This document shows positions 54,144 through 61,525 of a DNA stretch of 64,000 nucleotides, piece after piece. Origin of the DNA: Planctomycetota bacterium (GTDB lineage Bacteria > Planctomycetota > Phycisphaerae > Phycisphaerales > UBA1924); assembly GCA_017303555.1 (NCBI GenBank), contig JAFLCN010000008.1, forward strand, positions 85,628 through 149,627, given 5' to 3'. The position numbers and the translations under genes are program-made. Position 1 is the stretch's first letter; every line of letters starts with the position of its first letter. Under the pieces are notes generated by a model that had not been told where the DNA came from, searched no databases, and saw only the letters and a list, made by a program, of their open reading frames with translations.

Positions 54144-55007
54144 TCAGTCCTTCTCGTATTCCTGATCGTATTGGCCCATGAAGAAGTGGCTGACCTGCTG
54201 GTTCTCGTGGCGGGCCAATTCGTCGTATGTGCCGTCCGCGGCGATCTTTCCGTGCAGCAGCATCACGCAGCGATCGGCCACTTTGCGGGCCGAAACCAGG
54301 TCGTGCGTCACCACGATGCTCGTCACACCCATGTTTTTGCTCAGCTTGATGATCAGCTCGTTGATGCCGTCGGACCGGATCGGATCCAGTCCGGTGGTCG
54401 GTTCGTCGTACAGAACCACCCGCGGCTGGAGCACGATCGCCCGCGCCAGCGCCACCCGCTTGCGCTGCCCGCCCGACAACTGCGCCGGCAGCTTCTTGAA
54501 CATCCCCTTCAGGTCCACGACTTCGAGCGCCTTGCCGACGCGCTCGTGGCGTTCCTCCCGGGTCAGCTTGGTGTGCTCGCGGAGCGGGAACTCAATGTTC
54601 TCTTCCACCGTGAGGGAATCAAAGAGCGCCCCGCCTTGAAAGAGCAGGCCGACCTGCAGGCGGACATCGGTGAAGTCACGTTCCTTCAGGTTGTCGATGC
54701 GCTGCCCATCAAAGAAGATCTCGCCCTTGTCCGGCCTGAGCAAGCCGACGATGTGTTTTAGCATCACGCTCTTGCCCGAGCCCGACGGCCCGAGCACGAC
54801 CGTTGTCTTGCCTTCCGGGATATCGAGATCGACACCCGCCAGCACGTGCAGATTGCCGAACGATTTGTGCAGGCTCCGGAGCTGGATGATCGGCTTGTCG
54901 GTTCCGCCGCCGTGCGCGCGGTTCGCGCCCGCCGACACCGGACCGCCCTCGAGAATCGAGCCAGACGACAAGTCCGGCGACCGGGAATGTGCTGCGGATG
55001 GCGGCAT
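54144..55007 (-). CDS. mlaF: ABC transporter ATP-binding protein, MlaF-like
   Basis: The 287-residue ATPase has Walker A GPSGSGKSV, the signature LSGGQRKRVALAR, Walker B VVLYDEPTTGLDP, and the His switch in VVTHDLVSARKV. The IIQLRSLHKSFGNLHVLAGVDL start and the end TYDELARHENQQVSHFFMG match MlaF of the lipid-transport system. About 45 residues precede the family core and are Gly/Ser-rich. ATG at 55007 is my choice; an upstream GTG would enter the NUDIX promoter. The permease gene mlaE is not adjacent. It heads the mlaF-mlaD pair. Confidence 0.85.
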   Translation of the reverse strand: MPPSAAHSRSPDLSSGSILEGGPVSAGANRAHGGGTDKPIIQLRSLHKSFGNLHVLAGVDLDIPEGKTTVVLGPSGSGKSVMLKHIVGLLRPDKGEIFFDGQRIDNLKERDFTDVRLQVGLLFQGGALFDSLTVEENIEFPLREHTKLTREERHERVGKALEVVDLKGMFKKLPAQLSGGQRKRVALARAIVLQPRVVLYDEPTTGLDPIRSDGINELIIKLSKNMGVTSIVVTHDLVSARKVADRCVMLLHGKIAADGTYDELARHENQQVSHFFMGQYDQEYEKD

Positions 55008-55012
55008 CGAGA

Positions 55013-55018
55013 TACGCT
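55013..55018 (+). promoter_or_regulatory. Possible -10 element of the NUDIX gene (leaderless start)
   Basis: TACGCT is followed by CGGTCC and then the ATG at 55025. The divergent mlaF start at 55007 overlaps this region, leaving no leader space. Confidence 0.4.
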
Positions 55019-55024
55019 CGGTCC

Positions 55025-55585
55025 ATGAGCACACCGCGCGATGACGAGGGTATCCGCGAGATCGGGCGAACGACCGTCCGCTCCGGCCGCAAGTTCGACT
55101 TTGAAGTCGTCAAAGTCCAGATGCCCACGGGGCGCACCATCGAAGTCGATCTTGTGCGCCATGGCGGTGCCGCGGTCATTCTTCCCATTCTGGATGACGG
55201 CAAAGGCCGGCACGTCGTCTTTGTTCGAAATCACCGGTATTCGATCGCCCGGCCACTCCTTGAGATTCCCGCGGGCACGCTCGAAAAGGGCGAGGACCCG
55301 ATCGTCTGCGCCGGACGCGAGCTGATCGAAGAAACCGGCTATCGCGCCGATCGCGTGGCGCCGCTCGTCGAGTTCTTCCCCTCGCCGGGCATGTCCGACG
55401 AACGCATGTTCACGTTCGTTGCGACCGGATTGACGCACGTTGGCCAGGATCTCGAAGAGGACGAGTCGATCGAAGTCGAGATCGTTCCGGCCGCGGAAGC
55501 GCTCGCGATGGCCTCCGACGGCCGCCTCGAAGATGGCAAGTCGATCCTGGCCATCCTGCTCGCTGCACGCCTCGGATTTTTGTAG
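55025..55585 (+). CDS. NUDIX hydrolase, ADP-ribose pyrophosphatase-like
   Basis: The 186-residue enzyme has a complete Nudix box at residues 84-106, G-TLEKG-E-x7-RELIEETGY. Upstream is an antiparallel sheet with VVFVRNHRYSIARPLLEIPAG, as in ADP-ribose pyrophosphatases. It should hydrolyse a nucleoside diphosphate linked to another group, probably ADP-ribose. The start is the ATG 6 nt after TACGCT; a longer frame enters mlaF. It is divergent from mlaF and converges with the queuosine-precursor transporter. Specificity is not shown by the sequence. Confidence 0.88.
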   Translation: MSTPRDDEGIREIGRTTVRSGRKFDFEVVKVQMPTGRTIEVDLVRHGGAAVILPILDDGKGRHVVFVRNHRYSIARPLLEIPAGTLEKGEDPIVCAGRELIEETGYRADRVAPLVEFFPSPGMSDERMFTFVATGLTHVGQDLEEDESIEVEIVPAAEALAMASDGRLEDGKSILAILLAARLGFL

Positions 55586-55592
55586 AGGTCCG

Positions 55593-56405
55593 CTACGACT
55601 CGCTCGCCGGAACCGGTTGCAGCTCGAACCAGCTGCTGATCGCCCAGCGGCCGATGTAGATCGCGGGCGTCAGCAAGACGGCGATGACGAACTTGAGCAC
55701 GTACCCGGTAAACGCCATCGTCATGACGAAATGGAACGTTGCACCGGCTTGTCCGAGCACCATGGGAAACGCCCAGAAGAAAAGCCACGTTACGAGAAGC
55801 GAATCAAAGACCTGACTGATGATCGTGCTGCCGGTGGCACGCAGCCAGACCAGCTTGCCGCCGGTCATGCGTTTGAAGATCGAGAAGGTGAAGATGTCAA
55901 TCAGCGAACCGATCAGGAAGGCAAGCAGCGATGCGATGTACATCAGCGTCGCCGAACCGAAGATGTTCTCAAACGCTTCGTGATTCGCGGTTCCCGGCAC
56001 GCCTTCATGGATTGGCATGACACGCCCGGCGCTGATCAGAATGAACGCGAACACGGCCATCGCGAACGCGATGTAGGTCGTCTGGCGGGCGGCCTTCTTT
56101 CCGAAGTACTCGGTCAGGAGATCGGTGATGAGAAACGTGATCGGGAACGGCAGCATCCCGACCGTGTGCTCGATCTTGAACACGCTGCCATCGCCCCAAT
56201 GCCAAGGGGTCGTAAATGAAAAGAGCTTGACGCCCAGAATGTTCGCCAGCAACAGCGCGGTGACATTCACCGCCGTCAGCCAGACGTAAAGCTTCTGGGC
56301 CGGTGCAAGGGCATGGGGTTGGGTTGGGTCAACGGGCTGAATAGACCGCAAAGGTACAGGATTTTTCGCGATCGTTCCACTCAATTGGTGGTCAGCGAGA
56401 GGCAC
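55593..56405 (-). CDS. Queuosine-precursor (VUT-family) transporter, YhhQ-like
   Basis: The 270-residue product is an integral membrane protein with about seven helices. Family signs are LLLANILGVKLFSF, the VGMLPFPITFLITDLLTEYFG block, FLIGSLIDIFTFSIFKRMTGGK, RATGSTIISQVFDSLLVTWLFF and LKFVIAVLLTPAIYIG. The PFPITFLITDLLTEYFGKK motif is typical of YhhQ/VUT. It imports a queuosine precursor such as preQ0 or preQ1. The start is uncertain: GTG at 56405 is the only suitable codon outside the divergent MeaB promoter; its first ~35 residues are not membrane-like. It is divergent from the MeaB fusion. Confidence 0.82.
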   Translation of the reverse strand: MPLADHQLSGTIAKNPVPLRSIQPVDPTQPHALAPAQKLYVWLTAVNVTALLLANILGVKLFSFTTPWHWGDGSVFKIEHTVGMLPFPITFLITDLLTEYFGKKAARQTTYIAFAMAVFAFILISAGRVMPIHEGVPGTANHEAFENIFGSATLMYIASLLAFLIGSLIDIFTFSIFKRMTGGKLVWLRATGSTIISQVFDSLLVTWLFFWAFPMVLGQAGATFHFVMTMAFTGYVLKFVIAVLLTPAIYIGRWAISSWFELQPVPASES

Positions 56406-56423
56406 CCGACTCAATCCGCCGCT

Positions 56424-56429
56424 TAGAAT
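56424..56429 (+). promoter_or_regulatory. Possible -10 element of the B12-MeaB fusion gene (leaderless start)
   Basis: TAGAAT is followed by nine bases and then the ATG at 56439, the same arrangement as the GNAT gene at 38155. No -35 is evident. Confidence 0.45.
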
Positions 56430-56438
56430 CGAAAACGC

Positions 56439-57602
56439 ATGACCACCGCCCTCAATACCGCCACAACCGAGTTCGAGAAGAAAGACCGCTGCGCCGATCT
56501 GCCGCACCGGCCTCGGGTGCTTCTGGGCAAGATGGGCCTCGACGGCCATGATCGCGGCGTGAAGGTCATTGCCCGAGCCCTGCGCGATTCCGGCGTGCAC
56601 GTGATCTACTCGGGCTTGTGGCAGACCCCCAAGAGCCTCGCTATTTCAGCCCGCGATGAAGACTGCGACGTGATCGCGGCGTCCATGATGAGCAATTCGC
56701 ACCTGGTCCTCGGGCCCAACCTGCTCAAATCTCTGAAAGATGTCGGCCGCCCGGACCTGCCTGTGTACATGGGCGGCATCCTGCCTCAAGAAGACCTCAA
56801 GACGCTCGCCGATGCCGGCGTTGCCAAGTGCTTCACGACCGGCACGGGCCTGCTCGACATCGTCAACGCAGTCCGCGAGGCGACCAAGCCGCGTCCCGAA
56901 ACGGTCACCAACGGCACCGCGCAGCTCGCCCGCGATATTTCGCTCGTGCACGACAACAAGAAGACCCGCGCCGGAGCCAAACGCAAGCGCCCGCGCCGCG
57001 TCATCGGTATCACCGGCTCTCCGGGTGCCGGAAAGTCCACGCTGGTCGCCCAACTCGTCGGCGAATTCACGCGCCGTGCGAAGGAAGGCCAAAATCCCAA
57101 GTGCAAGGGCCGGTGCGCTGTCATCGCCTTTGACCCGATGAGCCCGATCACCAGCGGCGCGCTCCTGGGCGATCGCCTCCGCGTCGATTTCAACAACCTG
57201 GGCGAGAGCGTCTACTACCGCAGCCTCGCCATCAGCGGCGAGGACTACCACGCGCTCCCCGAAATCGTCGAACTCATCGGCGGCGCTCACGACGACCTGA
57301 ACCTGGCCTTCGACACGCTCTTTGTCGAAACAGTGGGGGCCGGCCAGAACGAGACCCGCATCCGCCAGCATGTCGATTTCACGGCGGTCGTACTCACGCC
57401 CGGCATGGGCGACGCCGTGCAGATGGACAAGGCCGGAATCCTCGAGATCGCCGACATCTTCGTCTGCAACAAGGCCGACCACCCCGGTGAAAACGAGCTG
57501 GTCCGCGACCTGAAAGACGTCGCCGGCAAGCGGCCGATCGTCGAGACCGTTGCGACCCGGTCCCAGGGCATTCCGGAACTTCTGGATGCGTTGCTTGGGT
57601 GA
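56439..57602 (+). CDS. Fused cobalamin-binding domain and MeaB-type GTPase
   Basis: The 387-residue protein joins two parts. Residues ~24-150 are a B12-binding domain like the small part of methylmalonyl-CoA or isobutyryl-CoA mutase, with the cobalt-ligand motif DGHDRG (35-40), SGLWQTP and MGGILP. A basic linker (about 150-187) leads to a MeaB/ArgK G domain with Walker A GSPGAGKST (193-201), AFDPMSPITSGALLGDRLR, VETVGAGQNET (switch II) and CNKAD (G4). MeaB gates cofactor loading into the mutase. Here neither the mutase substrate domain nor the usual N- and C-terminal MeaB arms are present. The layout equals the N-terminal half of IcmF without its mutase. No mutase gene is in the window. Confidence 0.88.
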   Translation: MTTALNTATTEFEKKDRCADLPHRPRVLLGKMGLDGHDRGVKVIARALRDSGVHVIYSGLWQTPKSLAISARDEDCDVIAASMMSNSHLVLGPNLLKSLKDVGRPDLPVYMGGILPQEDLKTLADAGVAKCFTTGTGLLDIVNAVREATKPRPETVTNGTAQLARDISLVHDNKKTRAGAKRKRPRRVIGITGSPGAGKSTLVAQLVGEFTRRAKEGQNPKCKGRCAVIAFDPMSPITSGALLGDRLRVDFNNLGESVYYRSLAISGEDYHALPEIVELIGGAHDDLNLAFDTLFVETVGAGQNETRIRQHVDFTAVVLTPGMGDAVQMDKAGILEIADIFVCNKADHPGENELVRDLKDVAGKRPIVETVATRSQGIPELLDALLG

Positions 57603-57906
57603 CCGCGAAAAGTCGGCCGGTCGCACCTGTCACGACAGGCGATGCATCAATCCAAGGCATTTTCACCGCAGAGTCGCAGAGAACACAGAGAAAACCGGGA
57701 GGGTTGAACGTGGCTTGAACGCCGTCGTCGTGGCCTTCGACGACTGTCGATTCCGTGATTCTCTCTCTGCGGCCTCTGCGACTCTGCGGTGAAAATTTGC
57801 TGCAGAGAATCCTCGCCCGGTGGAGGAGCTTTAGAATGGAATCGAGGCGGCGCGGGGACCGGGCCGATCTGATACTGTCTGGCTCCTCACGGAAGAGGCC
57901 ACACGC
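57603..57906. other. Intergenic region with dispersed repeat before scpB
   Basis: This 304-nt gap has no supportable gene. It is mostly a large palindromic repeat (57659-57796), followed by the probable scpB promoter and a leader to 57907. Confidence 0.6.
57659..57796. repeat. 138-bp element with near-perfect terminal inverted repeats
   Basis: A 22-bp arm at 57660-57681, starting TTTTCACCGCAGAGTCGC, is perfectly repeated in inverse at 57774-57795. Looser complementarity extends inward for about 15 bp (AGAACACAGAGAA against the TTCTCTCTCTGCGG side). The ACCGCAGAG...GCAGAG style is familiar from dispersed intergenic repeats in many bacteria. The central 60 bp carries no frame of note. Confidence 0.75.
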
Positions 57907-58602
57907 ATGAAAGACACGGACGTCACAGAGAACCAGCAACCCGCATCCACCGCCGAGACGCCCGAGGCGTCGCTCGCGCCCGAACTGAGCCACCTCAAGG
58001 GTCACCTTGAAGCCCTGCTGCTCAGTATCGACAAACCCCTCCCCGCCGAGAAGGCCGGACGGGCGCTCGGGCTGATCCCCGAAGAGAAGCCGGAAACCGC
58101 GGCAAAGGCCGGACAGGAACCGACAGAAACGCAGAAGAAGGCCAGCGCCAAGCGCTCCGCCGTCGTCGAATCCGCCGAGCGCGTCATCGAGCAGCTCGTC
58201 GCGGCTCTCAACGCCGAGTACGAGACGACTTCGCGGTCGTTCCGGATCGAGCGCGTGGCGGGCGGGCTTCGCGTGATGACCCAGCCCGCGTTCGCGCCCA
58301 CGCTCTCACGCTTCCATAAGGATCGCCAGCAGACGCGTCTCTCCAAGGCCGGCGTCGAGACGCTCGCGATCATCGCGTATCGCCAGCCGATCACCCGTGC
58401 CGAGCTCGAATCGATCCGGGGCGTCTCGTGCGGCGAAGTCTTGAAGAGCCTCATCGATCGCCATCTCGTTGGCATCCGCGGGCGCGCCGAAGAGCTCGGT
58501 CGCCCGCTCCTCTACGGCACCACCCGCCAATTCCTCGATCACTTCGGTCTGTCCTCGACGGCCGATCTGCCCAGCCCCGAAGAACTCAAGGCCGCGCTCT
58601 GA
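57907..58602 (+). CDS. scpB: Segregation and condensation protein B
   Basis: ScpB partners ScpA and SMC in chromosome condensation. The 231-residue product has a helical start and two winged-helix parts. HLEALLLSIDKPLPAEKAG is the family start. RPLLYGTTRQFLDHFGLSSTADLPSPEEL is the classic C-terminal block, and SKAGVETLAIIAYRQPITRAELESIRGVSCGEVLKSLIDRHLVGIRGR is the conserved wing region. A charged insert (about residues 60-85, Lys/Glu/Ala-rich) separates the helices and is unusual. No scpA is adjacent. TACTGT lies ~35 nt upstream of the ATG. Confidence 0.92.
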   Translation: MKDTDVTENQQPASTAETPEASLAPELSHLKGHLEALLLSIDKPLPAEKAGRALGLIPEEKPETAAKAGQEPTETQKKASAKRSAVVESAERVIEQLVAALNAEYETTSRSFRIERVAGGLRVMTQPAFAPTLSRFHKDRQQTRLSKAGVETLAIIAYRQPITRAELESIRGVSCGEVLKSLIDRHLVGIRGRAEELGRPLLYGTTRQFLDHFGLSSTADLPSPEELKAAL

Positions 58603-58630
58603 TCGCGGCTGCTTGCGGAGAATTGACCCC

Positions 58631-59038
58631 GTGACGACGAAACTCGCATCCCGTTTCGCCTTTTCCCTTCTCGCTTCCGTCGCCCTTTTCGGCTGGGGCT
58701 GCGAAAGCACCAGCACGTTCTCCGGACGCGTCATCGGCGGCCCTGCAAACGTCGTGACGGTGCTCGAAGACAACGACCCACGCTTCAAGGCCGACGGAAT
58801 CGCAGGCACCTCTGTTGTTGTCCGGCGCTTCGCCGGCGAGGGACAGACCGGCCCGATCGTCGGAAGCGGCGTCTCCGAACCGACCGGCGAGTTCAAGATT
58901 CCGATCACCAACAAAGATGCCGAGCGATACGAGATGGTCGTGACCGCAACCACGACCGACAAGCGGATCAGCCGCGGCAGGATCTACTTCCCCGCGGCGG
59001 GCAAGCAGGTTCTCGTGGTCGTGCGCGATGTGAAGTAA
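58631..59038 (+). CDS. Small lipoprotein of unknown function
   Basis: The 135-residue product has a lipoprotein signal (LFGWGC, Cys24) and a mature beta-rich domain. That domain reads FSGRVIGGPANVVTVLEDND and IVGSGVSEPTGEFKIPITN, and ends QVLVVVRDVK, the look of a carboxypeptidase-regulatory-like or transthyretin-like fold. GTG at 58631 lies 28 nt after scpB, so cotranscription is likely. No partner is identified. Confidence 0.65.
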   Translation: MTTKLASRFAFSLLASVALFGWGCESTSTFSGRVIGGPANVVTVLEDNDPRFKADGIAGTSVVVRRFAGEGQTGPIVGSGVSEPTGEFKIPITNKDAERYEMVVTATTTDKRISRGRIYFPAAGKQVLVVVRDVK

Positions 59039-59199
59039 GCCCGCAGGGCTCGGCGGCACGGACAATTCCGGCGACTTGGGCAAGCAAGTTGCGGTCGTAG
59101 GGGCGGGACGCGTCCGAGAACGCCCGGCTTCTGTGTTCGCGGTCAATCTTCGCGCGGGCGGGGTCGATGCACCTGTGATTCCGACACAGGAGAGCAAAC

Positions 59200-60036
59200 G
59201 TGCCCGCAAGCCGCTCGAGAACCGAACGTTGGCGTGACAGCCTTCAACAGATCAAGGATCGCAGCGGTGGCATCGAGTTCACCGTGGCGCGTCCCGGGGT
59301 TGATCCCGAGGCCAACAGCGGCGATCTTGTCTGGCGCGTCCGCGTCATCCGCTTTGATGATCACGAGCTGGTCGTCGAAGCGCCGGTCGCGATGGGCAAC
59401 GCGATTCATCTTGGCGAGGGGGTCGAGGTTGTCGGCATTCTCTCGGTCGGACAGAATCGCTGGATGTTCCGATCGAGGACCCTCGGAATGACTTCCACAC
59501 CCGGTCCGCGCGGCATGATGCCGGCGCTGCGGATACAGATGCCCGAGGATGTCGAACGCTGCCAGCGTCGGCAGTTCCTTCGTGTCGCAACGGCCGAAGT
59601 CCGACTGCCCGAGGTCGAGTGCTTCCCGCTGCTCGACCCGATTTCAGCGGTTCCCGCCGAGATCGCCTGCCGCGAGGGAATGAAGGGCGGCATGCCGTCG
59701 TCCGTGATGCCCGAAATCGGTCCGGTCTTCAAGGCAAAGCTGCTGAACATCGGCGGAGGCGGCGTTGGACTCCTGGTTCCCAAATCCGAAACCAGCGGCG
59801 TGAACCGCTCCAAGCTGATCTGGGCCAGATTCGACCTGCGCCCCGAGATGCCGGCTCCTTTGGGAGTCACCGCCCGAATTGTGCACACGCACATGAATCA
59901 CGAGCAGGACGTGTACGCGGGTGTCTCGTTCGAGTTTGCGTTCCATGCCGCGTACCGCCCGTTCGTCTCCGACATGCTTGTCGCGTACGTGCAGACGCTG
60001 CAGGAAAAGCAGATGTCGATGCGCAAGGCGGCGTGA
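59200..60036 (+). CDS. PilZ-domain c-di-GMP-binding protein, YcgR-like
   Basis: The 278-residue product has an N-terminal flagellar-brake/YcgR-N-like barrel (IEFTVARPG to GILSVGQNRWMFRSRTLG). CQRRQFLRVATAEV follows, with the RRxxxR-type c-di-GMP-binding motif at the start of PilZ, then a ~45-residue insert. AKLLNIGGGGVGLLV is the N/DxSxxG-type motif with a Gly in place of Ser. The barrel ends at the VYAGVSFEF strand and a C-terminal helix. GTG at 59200 is preceded by AGGAGA. PilZ proteins act on motility or polysaccharide in response to c-di-GMP; the target is not shown. The degenerate second motif could weaken binding. Confidence 0.8.
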   Translation: MPASRSRTERWRDSLQQIKDRSGGIEFTVARPGVDPEANSGDLVWRVRVIRFDDHELVVEAPVAMGNAIHLGEGVEVVGILSVGQNRWMFRSRTLGMTSTPGPRGMMPALRIQMPEDVERCQRRQFLRVATAEVRLPEVECFPLLDPISAVPAEIACREGMKGGMPSSVMPEIGPVFKAKLLNIGGGGVGLLVPKSETSGVNRSKLIWARFDLRPEMPAPLGVTARIVHTHMNHEQDVYAGVSFEFAFHAAYRPFVSDMLVAYVQTLQEKQMSMRKAA

Positions 60037-60149
60037 TGCGCGCGGGATCGGTGCTCCGCTCGTTGCCGGGCGGAGAATTCGGCCTTTGCCAACGGGGGAA
60101 CCGCCCCGGTGCCCAGCGCAAGTTCCGGCGGAGTTGTCGGGTACATCGC

Positions 60150-61019
60150 TCAGGCCGGACGCGTCGCGCTCGGAGCGGGCCTGGCGTGCGAGAACCACCA
60201 ACTGTTGTAATAGCGGATGTGCGGATTACCGAAGCGGTACGGCCCGACGTGCAGGCGTACTTCGCCCTCGCCGGTCTTGGCGCGGATCGGGTTGGTCCCC
60301 CAGTTCAACAGGCCCGAGTACTGACCGGGCTTGATGACGCTGTTGGTGACCTGGCCGGTCCAGGCGACGATCGCGGCAAGTCTTCCGTTGCCGGAGGTCA
60401 GTTCAATGTTGCCCGTCGAATCGGTCGGCAGGATCAGGTCGATGTCGCCGTTGGGAGTGGTGAGCGAGATGGGTGAGGTCGCCGGCTTGCCGGTCGCGAC
60501 GTAGATGTAGCCACCGGGCCGGCCCGCGCCGCCGTTCTCGATCGTGATCGCGCCGTTCACCCCGCGCACGTCGATCGCGCCGTCGGAGTTCTTGATGCGC
60601 AGCCCGTCGCACGACGGGACCTCGATTGCCACTTGCACCCAGCGGTCGGACTCGTTTTCCTGGACTGTGTTGCGGACCGAGAGCACGGCCCGCCCGTCGG
60701 TTTCGGTGATCTGTGCGGTTACCCACTTGCCGCCCTGGTAGTTCTCGACGGGTTCTCCGGTCTGCGTGCCGGCGTTGGCGACGATCCTGGGGGCGGTCAG
60801 CTTGTTGTTGACCCGGATTAGCACGGCGCCCCGCACGTTCTCGACGTCCACCGCGATGGTGGGGGTGTGCTCCAGCACTTCCACGCCGCTGATTGGCACG
60901 GGGGCCGAGCGCGAGCTGCACCCGATCTGAACCAGGGAAAGAAGCCCGGCAAGGGCGACGGTCAGGACCGGCATCGGCCGCCGGGAAAGTTCGAGCATCA
61001 CGCGGACAGGGCTTCGCAT
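60150..61019 (-). CDS. Lipoprotein with beta-helical adhesin-like domain (DUF4097-like)
   Basis: The 289-residue product has a lipoprotein signal (LVQIGC, Cys34). A mature beta-rich region has repeated Asn/Gly/Asp strands: KNSDGAIDVRGVNGAITIENGG, TTPNGDIDLILPTDSTGNIEL, TSGNGRLAAIV and KTGEGEVRLHVG. The short units resemble the repeats of DUF4097-type beta-helix proteins. No enzyme motif is visible. I choose the ATG at 61019 with GGAG 9 nt upstream; ATG at 61034 is an alternative. It converges with the PilZ gene and is divergent from rny. Confidence 0.7.
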   Translation of the reverse strand: MRSPVRVMLELSRRPMPVLTVALAGLLSLVQIGCSSRSAPVPISGVEVLEHTPTIAVDVENVRGAVLIRVNNKLTAPRIVANAGTQTGEPVENYQGGKWVTAQITETDGRAVLSVRNTVQENESDRWVQVAIEVPSCDGLRIKNSDGAIDVRGVNGAITIENGGAGRPGGYIYVATGKPATSPISLTTPNGDIDLILPTDSTGNIELTSGNGRLAAIVAWTGQVTNSVIKPGQYSGLLNWGTNPIRAKTGEGEVRLHVGPYRFGNPHIRYYNSWWFSHARPAPSATRPA

Positions 61020-61525
61020 TCGGCGCGTCTCCATAATCGGTCTTGGTAGCAATCGGTCAGGGACTGGGGTCTTCGGCAATTTCCGCCCGCCGATGGAATC
61101 GGTCCGGGAATCAATCTCTGAACGGGCACCGAAATTAGGAACACGCACGCCGAGATTGCGGTACGATAGAGACACGTTCCGGCGCGGGCCGGACAAAGTC
61201 CGACCTTTTCAAACCAGACAACGACTCGGGGTCCTTTTCGGGAAAGCGACAGAAAACAGCCGGGTACGCCGGTTCTGACGTTCGCGCGAAGTGCTTGCCA
61301 AGTTCGGAGCGGTTCCGGCTTCCGGGCGACAGGCCTGCGGTTCGACCAAGCGTGCGAAGGAACGGGCAACCGGATCCATGTGCGGCCAATCGGAGTTTCC
61401 TCGCAGCGCGACGGTTTGTTCCATCCAGATTTTCGCTCCATGCGCGTTTGCGTTGCCGCACAACTTGGGTGTTCGCGTTTTCCAGAATTGAGATTCCGGT
61501 CGGTCCTCGATAGGAGGATCGCTCG
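61020..61525. other. Divergent intergenic region before rny
   Basis: No supportable gene lies in these ~500 nt. It should hold the promoters of the lipoprotein (minus) and rny (plus). A TACGAT hexamer on the plus strand near 61160 is a possible -10, giving a long leader. The leader ends with a strong ATAGGAGG ribosome-binding site before the rny ATG. No clear hairpin structure is seen. Confidence 0.45.
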
